Position numbers and translations under genes: made by a program. Positions 1 through 7,400 of a stretch of DNA of 64,000 nucleotides are shown here, piece after piece (within the stretch, counting starts at the first letter, position 1; every line of letters starts with the position of its first letter). The notes under the pieces are model-generated. The model was not told the DNA's origin. It searched no databases and was given only the letters and a program-made list of their open reading frames with translations. The stretch is from Acidobacteriota bacterium (GTDB taxonomy: Bacteria > Acidobacteriota > Terriglobia > Acidiferrales > UBA7541). The stretch is from NCBI GenBank assembly GCA_013289855.1, contig JABCZD010000015.1, forward strand, positions 1-64,000, written 5' to 3'.

Positions 1-2
1 CG

Positions 3-107
3 GAGTACAATCACGACCGGCCCCACCGCGGAGTGCAAAACCGCACTCCGCACGAGGCGTTCTTAGCTTTCGCAGGTGTACTAAAAAACGAGGCCCTGAC
101 TGTCTAA
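3..107 (+). CDS. IS3-type transposase, C-terminal end (partial)
   Basis: The reading frame enters from outside the window and ends at TAA 105-107. It encodes the last 34 residues of an integrase-core (rve, DDE) transposase: the YNHDRPHRG stretch followed by a short R-T-P-x-E-A-F tail is the usual C-terminus of IS3/IS481 group enzymes. Such transposases cut and paste or copy the element through its terminal inverted repeats. The IS3-like end lies just downstream at 101-126 and overlaps the stop codon, so this is the right side of an insertion sequence. The rest of the element is outside the window, so whether it is intact cannot be judged. Confidence 0.8.
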   Translation, partial: EYNHDRPHRGVQNRTPHEAFLAFAGVLKNEALTV

Positions 108-126
108 ATTAGCGGGGAGCACTACA
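101..126 (+). repeat. Right terminal inverted repeat of the IS3-type element
   Basis: Read on the minus strand this stretch starts TGTAGTGCTCCCCGC and ends TTTAGACA, the TGT-nTG-nnCCC pattern typical of IS3-family (IS150-like) ends. It overlaps the transposase stop codon, as is common for these compact elements, and terminates in CA on the plus strand. The matching left end and target duplication are outside the window. Confidence 0.6.
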
Positions 127-292
127 TACTCTTAACTTCGAACGACTTCGCCCCGGAATAAACATTCCTATCATCGCCACGTTTATTTTCCCCAAAGGCC
201 ATGAGCCGTTCGCCGTCCTGTTCAACGTCGATGACGACGAATCGGATTCCGCGACCTTCCTCGGCGCTTTAAACATTGTGCCAAGGAAGTAG
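127..292 (+). pseudogene. 3' fragment of a gene interrupted by the IS
   Basis: Directly after the insertion-sequence end there is an open frame with no start codon that runs to TAG 290-292. It encodes about 54 residues of protein-like sequence, including GINIPIIATFIFPKGHEPF and a DDDESDS acidic stretch. The frame is open from 113 onward and continues through the IS edge, so it looks like the tail of a gene whose front was displaced by the insertion. I do not recognise the family. From 293 to 467 I see no gene. Confidence 0.35.
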
Positions 293-467
293 ACCAGAGG
301 AATTTCCTCCCAAAAACTTTTGCACTGGATTTCCGAAACGATGCACAACCTCCGCTTTTGCCCTTCGAGAAATTTTCTGCTAAGTATCTAAAGAACGCGT
401 GAGGAAGTTGAAAGACTAATCCTCATACTACGGTCGAAGTAGAGTGACCAAGCAGTGCGCAAAACAT

Positions 468-592
<125 letters not shown>

Positions 593-638
593 GTACCGCG
601 TCGAAGAGTTCAATGTAGAACTTCGATGGTATATACGT

Positions 639-932
639 ATGCCCAACGATTCAAGCCCGAACGAAAGGCGAAGTATAAGGTTGAACATCGACGAACTTCG
701 CGACGATCTCTCCCACATGGACGAAGTGGAAATGCTCGCCTTTGGTCGGCAGCACCGCGCCAACCCCGATTCCGTCGAGTACCGGGAAGCACAGTTGGAG
801 TGGCAGCGGCGCCAGAAGAAAGAGCCGAAGCCCGCGCTTGTTGCCGTACGTGACCCATCAACGCAAGACTTTGCAAGGATGGCCGCGGCTGCCGGACCCA
901 ACCGCTACCCTTGGATACGCTACCAAGGCTGA
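639..932 (+). CDS. Hypothetical 97-residue protein
   Basis: Small soluble charged protein starting 48 nt after the tRNA. The N-terminal half is acidic and helical (LNIDELRDDLSHMDEVEML), the middle is basic (LEWQRRQKKEPKP), and the C-terminus ends near PNRYPWIRYQG. There is no signal peptide or membrane segment. I do not recognise the family. The start follows no clear Shine-Dalgarno, so a later start is possible. Codon use is protein-like and the overlapping frames look like shadows. Confidence 0.55.
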   Translation: MPNDSSPNERRSIRLNIDELRDDLSHMDEVEMLAFGRQHRANPDSVEYREAQLEWQRRQKKEPKPALVAVRDPSTQDFARMAAAAGPNRYPWIRYQG

Positions 933-952
933 GGGCTGCTAGCCTTTAAGAT

Positions 953-1293
953 TGGGTAGTGGGCTACTTTGGATAAGCCAATAGTCGTTGACAGGCAATT
1001 CCTTTTTAATGTATGACCTCGCTGGAAGGGAGGCGTCTATGGGCAGGGACATTGATGAGTATCGTAGCGGATACGAAGCAGGCAAGGACGCGTCTGTGTT
1101 GCTTGCTCCGTTGGAAGCAGCTGACTATCTAAGCGCAAGTGAAGACTGGCAGAAGGGCTACGAGGACGCTACTAGCGGAAAACCGTTTGACCCCAGTGAT
1201 GATTAGCCTGCTTTATTTTAGGCCGCTCTTTTCGCCATCTCTTCGGATTCCAGCAAGGTCACAGGATTCTGGTTCAAAGTAGCCCGCTACCTA
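953..1293. repeat. 21-bp inverted repeats flanking a small gene
   Basis: 953-973 (core GGGTAGTGGGCTACTTTGGA) and the reverse complement of 1273-1293 match at 18 of 21 positions. The arms enclose about 300 bp containing one small gene (1039-1206). The arrangement resembles a miniature inverted-repeat unit or a gene cassette. No target-site duplication is obvious. Confidence 0.5.
1039..1206 (+). CDS. Hypothetical 55-residue acidic protein
   Basis: The start at 1039 is preferred over the in-frame upstream start at 988 because GGGAGG at 1028-1033 lies five bases before it. The product is small and acidic (MGRDIDEYRSGYEAGKD..., ending FDPSDD), with aromatic/glycine pairs (SGYEAG, KGYEDA) that suggest two short helical repeats of the form x-GYE-A. 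There is no signal peptide. It is the only gene between the 21-bp inverted repeats at 953-973 and 1273-1293. Family not recognised. Confidence 0.5.
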   Translation: MGRDIDEYRSGYEAGKDASVLLAPLEAADYLSASEDWQKGYEDATSGKPFDPSDD

Positions 1294-1342
1294 AGAATTG
1301 CCAATCATTCAAGAATTTCCCCTCTCATGCTAACCTTCCCCG

Positions 1343-1513
1343 ATGCCTCACCCGCCCATGATCAAGGCCTGCTTGTCCTGCGCTCACGGCAAAGCGATTC
1401 ATGGCGTCGGCGGGAGCGTGATCGCCCAGAAGGCCGGAGAGAAATTGAAGCACCCGTGCAATTTTCCGAATTGTCGATGCAAGGATTACAGACCGAAGCG
1501 CACCCGAAAATAG
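1343..1513 (+). CDS. Small cysteine-rich basic protein (56 aa)
   Basis: ATG 1343 to TAG 1511-1513 encodes 56 residues with two cysteine pairs: CLSC near residues 10-13 and C39/C44/C46 in HPCNFPNCRCKDY, with H15, H20 and H37 nearby. The C-terminus is strongly basic (KDYRPKRTRK). The pattern suggests a tiny metal-binding (zinc-ribbon-like) or nucleic-acid-binding protein. An internal ATG at 1358 is an alternative start. Another frame across the same bases is open but has less protein-like composition. Family not recognised. Confidence 0.5.
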   Translation: MPHPPMIKACLSCAHGKAIHGVGGSVIAQKAGEKLKHPCNFPNCRCKDYRPKRTRK

Positions 1514-1516
1514 AAA

Positions 1517-1541
1517 GAGCGCGGATTCGAGGTCCGCGCTC
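1517..1541 (+). terminator. GC-rich hairpin, possible terminator
   Basis: GAGCGCGGA 1517-1525 pairs perfectly with TCCGCGCTC 1533-1541 around a 7-nt loop, four bases after the stop of the small cysteine-rich gene. No U tract follows, so it may be a transcript-end stabiliser rather than an intrinsic terminator. Confidence 0.4.
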
Positions 1542-1562
1542 CCGGAGAAAGGGGTTTCTGAG

Positions 1563-1754
1563 TTATGCAGAGATATTCTGGATTTCTTCCCACCGAGGTG
1601 GAATACGGCAAATCCTGTAGAGACTATCTCCTGACTGTATCCGCACTTTGTTCCCCGTCGTAAGAGTCTCGGTCAAGATCACGATGCCGCGGCGCTCCTT
1701 GCCGTCGTGCTGAAAAACTACAACCTTATCGCCGGGTTTGAACGCGTGGGGCAT
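1563..1754 (-). CDS. Hypothetical 63-residue protein
   Basis: Starts at ATG 1754, ten bases after the stop of the 1765-2205 gene on the same strand, so the two probably form an operon. The product begins MPHAFKPGDKVVVFQHDGKE and continues as alternating beta-type sequence (RRGIVILTET, NKVRIQSGDSLYRI). This suggests a small beta-barrel of the KOW/SH3 type, in which a GDKV turn precedes strands. Longer versions using upstream starts would overlap the neighbour. No known function. Confidence 0.55.
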   Translation of the reverse strand: MPHAFKPGDKVVVFQHDGKERRGIVILTETLTTGNKVRIQSGDSLYRICRIPPRWEEIQNISA

Positions 1755-1764
1755 CGAAAGTTTC

Positions 1765-2205
1765 TCATGTGCCGATGAGATTGCCGTCCGCGTTGTGGGT
1801 TTTGCACCAGTCCAGAAAGAACGCACTTAATGCGGAGTGGAGGGACCGAACCCAATGGACGGGGTCGATACCATCCTCCACGAAATCCAGAATACGTCGA
1901 TCAAAATATTTTTTCTGATAATGAAACACCCCATTGCGATATCGCTTCAAGAGTTCCACGTTCGGTGAAGTCAATAACACATTCACGTTCGCGTCTTGGA
2001 GGTCCAATTCGCGCCAGCCTTCGATAACGACAAAGAGTCCGGCATACCAATAGCTCATGTACATGACCGCGTCTATCGATTCCCGATCGTGCCAATCGTG
2101 CTCCGCTTTCATCTTGGGGAAGCCCGCCTCGAAATGAAGACGCATGGCATTGCACCAAATAAAGTATTTGTGAAGGGAGATTACTGGCGGCAGTTCGTAT
2201 GTCAC
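1765..2205 (-). CDS. Hypothetical 146-residue protein
   Basis: Soluble helical protein rich in aromatic residues, with conserved-looking stretches VEGWRELDL-type, LLKRYRNGVFHYQKKYF and HSALSAFFLDWC. The RNGxxHxQ-x(4)-D pattern recalls HEPN-like or abortive-infection-type helical proteins, whose R-x(4)-H motif is catalytic; here R-N-G-V-F-H (R at about residue 91, H at about 95) fits R-x(4)-H. This assignment is only suggestive. It is followed closely by the 63-residue gene at 1563-1754. Start at 2205; no clear ribosome-binding site. Confidence 0.55.
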   Translation of the reverse strand: MTYELPPVISLHKYFIWCNAMRLHFEAGFPKMKAEHDWHDRESIDAVMYMSYWYAGLFVVIEGWRELDLQDANVNVLLTSPNVELLKRYRNGVFHYQKKYFDRRILDFVEDGIDPVHWVRSLHSALSAFFLDWCKTHNADGNLIGT

Positions 2206-2322
2206 GTTGCCTCCGCTACTTGAAGCGTGTCATACAATTTTGCCATGCTTCTCCATGATCGTCTTGCCCCGTCTCAAGTACTATGGTCTGGCGGTGGTCT
2301 GTGGTGTATGGTGGTCAACCAC

Positions 2323-2487
2323 ATGGCAAAGAAGCGCAAACCACCCAACCGGCTCAAAGTTCGGCATACGGTGTATTTGGAGCCGGAACTCAGCAAGCGA
2401 TTGGCGGCTCACTCCCACCTTACAGGCGTGCTGCCCACCGAGATCGTCCGGCGCGCGCTGCGTGAGTATTTGAAGAGGGCCCAATGA
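2323..2487 (+). CDS. Ribbon-helix-helix protein
   Basis: Short basic protein (54 aa) starting MAKKRKPPNRLKV. One beta strand (RHTVYLEPELSKRL) is followed by two helices (SKRLAAHSHLTG and TEIVRRALREYLKRA), the CopG/MetJ-type ribbon-helix-helix layout that dimerises and puts the strand in the DNA major groove. Such proteins are often antitoxins or autoregulators. It lies 19 bases upstream of 2507-2878, probably in one operon, so that gene could be its partner. Start chosen at 2323 after GGTGGT; 2308 in frame is possible. Confidence 0.65.
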   Translation: MAKKRKPPNRLKVRHTVYLEPELSKRLAAHSHLTGVLPTEIVRRALREYLKRAQ

Positions 2488-2506
2488 TCCGCACTCAGGA
2501 GACTTT

Positions 2507-2878
2507 ATGAAAATAACCGTAAAGGTACCAGGATTCGTGACAGAGGAGAACGTTCAAGAGGCCGTGAAACGATGCAGGATGAAAGGCGTCCCGCTTAACC
2601 CACCTGCCCTCGCTGGCGCGGCTATCGCACTGGGCTTGCAAGTACCAGGCTTTCTAGAACAATTAAACAAGGATGCGGCAGCACTGTCTCTGGACCCGAG
2701 CGCACCGTCATTACCGCAGGAGCAACTGGATTTTATTAAAGCTGACGCTGCTTCACGCGGGATAGATACAAGCGAGTTTATGAAGGAATTCACGAAGCTT
2801 GCTCCGGGCATGATGAAACTTATGAGCCAACACCCCATAAAAGAAATATCAGTCACATTGCCAGAGGAGACACATTGA
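2507..2878 (+). CDS. Hypothetical 123-residue protein
   Basis: Good ribosome-binding site (AGGAG) before ATG 2507. Soluble protein: N-terminal strand (MKITVKVPGFVTEENVQEA), helices in the middle with PPALAGAAIALGLQVPGFL, and a C-terminal helical part rich in lysine and methionine (FMKEFTKLAPGMMKLM). No signal peptide or catalytic motif seen. It follows the ribbon-helix-helix gene by 19 bases, so a toxin/antitoxin-like or regulator/partner relation is possible but has no family support. The 280 bases after it (2879-3159) contain only short conflicting open frames. Confidence 0.6.
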   Translation: MKITVKVPGFVTEENVQEAVKRCRMKGVPLNPPALAGAAIALGLQVPGFLEQLNKDAAALSLDPSAPSLPQEQLDFIKADAASRGIDTSEFMKEFTKLAPGMMKLMSQHPIKEISVTLPEETH

Positions 2879-3159
2879 GCCCGGCGTGGTTCTGATGATA
2901 CGCATAGGCCACGTTGAAGCCGTCCGCGCCTTGTCGATCGTTTCGCTCTTCTCACGCAAGATTTGAAAGACCGCTCCCAAACCAGCGTCATGCCCACCAC
3001 GGTTTTCGGCATCACGAATCCATTTCGCTTCCGCCGTGGTAGCCTTTCTTCATGGCCCTTGCCAAACCCCTTTGCAAATGCACGCACATTAAATCCTGGA
3101 ACTGGTTGCGTTGGCGCCAGAAACGCGTTGCCTAGTGTCCCGGGCGCCATCCAAGGGAT

Positions 3160-3642
3160 TCACTTTGGCTGAACCAGAATCCGGAAGATGAGAGCATGAG
3201 TGACAAGGAGCGGTGGCACGATCGCAGTCGGAATGAAGAATGCGGCTCCCAATGCGCCAGGATCAATCCCCACCCGTAGGGCTTCAACCATCGCAAATAA
3301 AAGGTCAACCGCGCCCCAAATGTTAAACACCCATACGAGTGCGGTCGCCCAAGATTTTCGCTTTGCGAGTGCGACCGTCGCCGCGATGGCCAGAATGCCG
3401 GCGACAAAGTCTCCGTACGCGGCAGGAGCCGCGAAGGCTGCTGGCAGCAACGGAGAGACAACCCCCGGTACCAAAAAACTAAGGCCGATGAAACGGAGAA
3501 ACATATGAGGCGCCACCAACACGAGCAGCGCTTTGTCGCGGATCATCGTTCGCAGCTGCGGCCAAGCAAATAGTTGCGCGATGGCTCCAGAACTCACAAA
3601 GCTCATCAACATGCTAATTCCAAATAACGCAAGGACGTTCAT
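3160..3642 (-). CDS. Small integral membrane protein
   Basis: A 160-residue hydrophobic protein with about five membrane segments: residues 5-25, 38-62, 70-95, 102-120 and 130-155. AGGAGGG stands seven bases before ATG 3642, a strong ribosome-binding site. Short loops and small hydrophobic residues are typical of uncharacterised membrane proteins of the DoxX or DUF-type 4-TM kind, but no signature motif is visible. It stands alone; the 287 bases upstream (3643-3929) hold no gene I can support. Confidence 0.65.
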   Translation of the reverse strand: MNVLALFGISMLMSFVSSGAIAQLFAWPQLRTMIRDKALLVLVAPHMFLRFIGLSFLVPGVVSPLLPAAFAAPAAYGDFVAGILAIAATVALAKRKSWATALVWVFNIWGAVDLLFAMVEALRVGIDPGALGAAFFIPTAIVPPLLVTHALIFRILVQPK

Positions 3643-3929
3643 AGGTGCCCTCCTAGATCGGCGCAGCTACCTCCCACATAGCGTTCGATGCTGAACAAAC
3701 GAGATTAACCACAAGCGAGGATGCTCCAGAGACCGCGCCCGACGCAAAAGAGGCCTCGGCTTGACACCGCCACTCGAAGAACTGGCAAAGGCCAACGTCA
3801 TGAGTTCAGGAAGTTCTGGTGTCGTATGATCTTGTGCGCGGAGCTAGGGGGCAGGTCACGCCAACGATGTGTGTCCGCTTAATTTGGTATCCCCGAGCGT
3901 GAGCGATATTTGTCCTTGATTTTGCGGGA

Positions 3930-4370
3930 CTACTTACATGCCAGGTGTTTCCATTTGACCAGGGCAACGATATCGTCTGGGGAGGAGGTCAGACGAGAGA
4001 TATCGATAGAAACGTTTTCATAATCGGAGAAGGATGTGGCGCTGTTACCGCCGTATATGGATAGACGCGCCATCTCCTTGTCCGTGGTAAGGGGGCCTCT
4101 CTCGTTGTCCGGCACTAGCTCGTCAATAATGTGGTTGACTACGTCGTGTGGCATCGTTGAATCGAGGTGAGCTATACCATTGAAGTAATGCTCCCTTTCT
4201 ACGACGATCTGGCAGACTTCGCCGTCGGGCGAATACGTCGGCATCATGAGAATTCCAGGGCGAATTTCATAGGCTTCGACAGCTTTGTACTTTAGGAACC
4301 TATTGCTTCCGGGTTTTGCAAAAAACGCCAAGAATGCGAGAGTGCAAGCGAAACCGATTAATTTCGACAT
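3930..4370 (-). CDS. Small secreted or membrane-anchored protein downstream of RHS
   Basis: 146 residues with an N-terminal hydrophobic segment (SKLIGFACTLAFLAFFA) that could be a signal peptide or anchor, then a soluble domain with a strand-rich start (YEIRPGILMMPTYSPDG) and helices. AAGGAGC lies six bases before ATG 4370. It is only 55 bases downstream of the RHS protein stop on the same strand, the position where RHS toxins carry their immunity genes. The region 120-380 nt into it reads as ordinary coding sequence. The immunity role is inference from position only; no immunity family is recognised. Confidence 0.6.
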   Translation of the reverse strand: MSKLIGFACTLAFLAFFAKPGSNRFLKYKAVEAYEIRPGILMMPTYSPDGEVCQIVVEREHYFNGIAHLDSTMPHDVVNHIIDELVPDNERGPLTTDKEMARLSIYGGNSATSFSDYENVSIDISRLTSSPDDIVALVKWKHLACK

Positions 4371-4425
4371 CCCGTTGCTCCTTGCGACCGATCGTTGGAA
4401 GAACGCATTTCAACCCCATTCCTGA

Positions 4426-7400
4426 TTACTGGGAAACGGACTTGACCACTGGCGGAGTGATAATAGTAAGCGTGTACTGTGACATTACTTTTCCATCAGA
4501 TCCTACATTAGTTAATATCCTTGTCGAGGTTGCTGAGAACTTGGCACCGCTAGCAAGGGAGAAGAATATCGTGTTCGTATTAGTTACAGAAACCGCTTGG
4601 GTTCTGAGCACGTTTATTAATCCCTTGTCCTGCTCCGCCGTTCGTGCTGGTGCTAGCAGCCCGACTACATCATTCACTTTGCCTGCGTCATTTGTCTTAT
4701 CTGAGCCCTCCCTTATAGCTGGGCTCCGCGGCTGCCCGTTTAGAGTAGTCGTGTCTACGTTTGCTTCGGTGACCGTGACCCCGGATACAGGTTTGCCGTT
4801 CACGGTTATCGTGTCTTGGATTGACCCTCTCACTCCGGTTTTGGATGTACCATCGGCTTGTTTTTCGTTTTGAACGATTCTGGGTTGCTCAATCACCGTC
4901 GCCTGAACTTGCGGCTGCGCAGCTTGGGCTTGATTGTAAAACGCTGAGGCCTTCTCGGAATCGTCGAAGAAAGTAGTCTCACCGTTGACGGTAATCGCCC
5001 AAAAGCTTTGGGATGGGTCGAGACCGCCGCTGAGATACATGGTGCGGGCGTCGTTATTGCCCACGTGAAAGCCGCCGAGGCCTTCGTGGCCGGTGGGGTC
5101 GGTGAGGTTCATGGGATTATTTTTTACGTAGGCGTAGAGGTTCAGGGTCTGCGGGTTGCCTAAATCGGCGTAGGGCACGGGCGCAGGGATGGCCGACCAG
5201 TCTGCGGAGTGGAAGCGGCCGAATTGCGAGGAATAGTAGCGCGCATCGAAATCGTCCAGATTTGATTCGGTATCGCGTTCTTTGCCCGTAAATTTGTAGT
5301 TTTGCGGGCAGGTGTTGGTGGTAATATGTTCGCCGCCGAAGGGGTCAAAATCCGCGTCGTAGCAAGCCGTGGTTTGACCGGCCTGCACGATCATGCGCGA
5401 ACTGCCCAAATGATCGGCGAGGTAGTAGTAGATGTAGCCTGAAGCAATGTTGCGCCGTGCCATCCGTCGGCCATTAAAGTAGATGAACTCGTCGGTGATA
5501 TTTCCTGACGCGTCGCTCTCGTCCAGAATGTCGCCGGTGGCCCCATACCAGTAAAGTTTTCCGTTGGATTTTTGCACGCGGCGACCGTCGCCATCGTAGG
5601 TATAGGTGATTCCGGCGGCGGACTTCAGCTCGCTCTCAGCGTCCCATGCATAGCTGAAGCTGCCATCGGAGAGAACGTTGCCTGCGGCATCGTAAGAGAA
5701 ACCTGTGTTGGTGATGCGATTGTTTGTGCCGATACTGGCGTTCAGAATTGTCCATGAGCACGAAGGCCGCGCCGGATCGAGGGCAACGGTGGTTAGATTC
5801 GCGTATATGTCATAGCTATAGTCAAGACCCCAGCATCCTGCGCCGGATGTGGCCTGTGTCAGGGCCGTGCTCATGCGATTCAGGGTGTCGTACGTAAACG
5901 TTTGCGAGCGTCCGGCATGCAAATTATTGGTGATCTGCGCCACGTTTCCGTTGTCTGCCACTCCAACATTATAGCTGTAGCTGACATCCATTAGCGTTCC
6001 GAGGTGCGTGGTATCCGTGCACTGCCCGGGTGCGGTTCCGGAGGTTTGCACTGCGATCCGGCAAGGCTGGAGGCGCGGGTTGTAGTAGAAAGTTGACGCA
6101 ATTCCGCCTGCATTGTTGTTGAGAAGTGATAACGCCCCGAATGGCGCATAGCATGCGCCATCGCCGGTTGGGCCACAGGTCCCACCCGTATAGACAATGC
6201 TGTTCGCAACGTCCTTCGCAGAAAGGGCGCGGCCCGCCGCACTGGGTTGATAGGTGATCACACGCCCGCTGGGATATGTCAGAGTGGCAAGCGAGCCGTC
6301 CACGTTGTAGGTGTAACTGGTGGTCTTGGTGATCCCGTTGCTGATTCGTTTTTCCACCAACACACGCCCCATCGAATCGTAGCTCCAGACTTCTGAACCG
6401 GCCGCGTCGCACATGGCGGTCCGTCTCCCTACTACATTGGTTGCGGAGAGTGTGGGCAGCGTGCAACCCGTCGGTGTCTGACCGTCATACCAATACGAGA
6501 CCTGCGGAGTGCTGTCCGAATAGGTTTTCTTGGTCAGCCGATTAAGGGGATCGTATGAGTAAGTGGTGGTAATACCGCGCGCGTCGGTCTTGGTGAGAGC
6601 GTTTCCGTCAGAATCATACGTATACGAGATCGTGCCGGATTCGGGGTTTACAGAGGTCAAAAGTTCCGAAAGTGAGTTGTAGGTGAAAGTCCGAGGACGC
6701 CAAGTCGCAGGTACGGTTGGATCCGTGCAAGTCTTGTCTGCTGTTCCGTCCGTTCCGCGCTGGTGGACGCACAGTAGGTTGTTCAAGATGTCGTATTGAT
6801 AGTCTGTCTCGTTTACGAGGCTTCCTGTGGAATTAGGTTCGAACACTTGTTTTAGCCGTCCGAAGGCATCCGTGCAAGTCTTACGCTGCTTGCCGGTCTG
6901 GTCCGTGACAGTCGTGCAATTCCCGGCGTAAGCTGTTGCGATGTTGTTAGCCGTACCGGTTCCATCGGGCGGAATCTCCTGGACCACGCGCCCCAGAGCG
7001 TCATAGTTATAGGTTGTAGTCCCATATGTGGAATCGCCAGTCGTGCGATATGGGTTGGAAACCGTCTTTTTGCGCTCCAAGGGGTCGTACGTTATATCGG
7101 TATAAGTTGTGCCTTGAGGATCGCTCGTCAGTTGCGTCTGCGTAGTCCGACCGATGCCGTCCACTATGCTGGGACCTGCCATGCTTGCGGTTGAAGTGAT
7201 TTTGATCGAAGGCGTAATGCTGAGAGGCATCGACGATTCGTTGAATGTCCGGGTGATCACGCCAGTATCTGGCATGGTTTTTTGTGTCAAGCGGCCCATC
7301 AAATCGAAGGAGTTGCTAACGGTCTGTGAATTTGGATCCGTTGTTGAAGCTGACGTTCCTGCACATGAGTTAAACGTCGAAGTCGTGCTTTGATTCAAAG

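Noticed and set aside
2554..3150. Minus frame of 198 residues
   Set aside because: Overlaps the well-supported gene 2507-2878 and shows low-complexity basic sequence; alternative frames in 2879-3159 are equally open and none has a good start.
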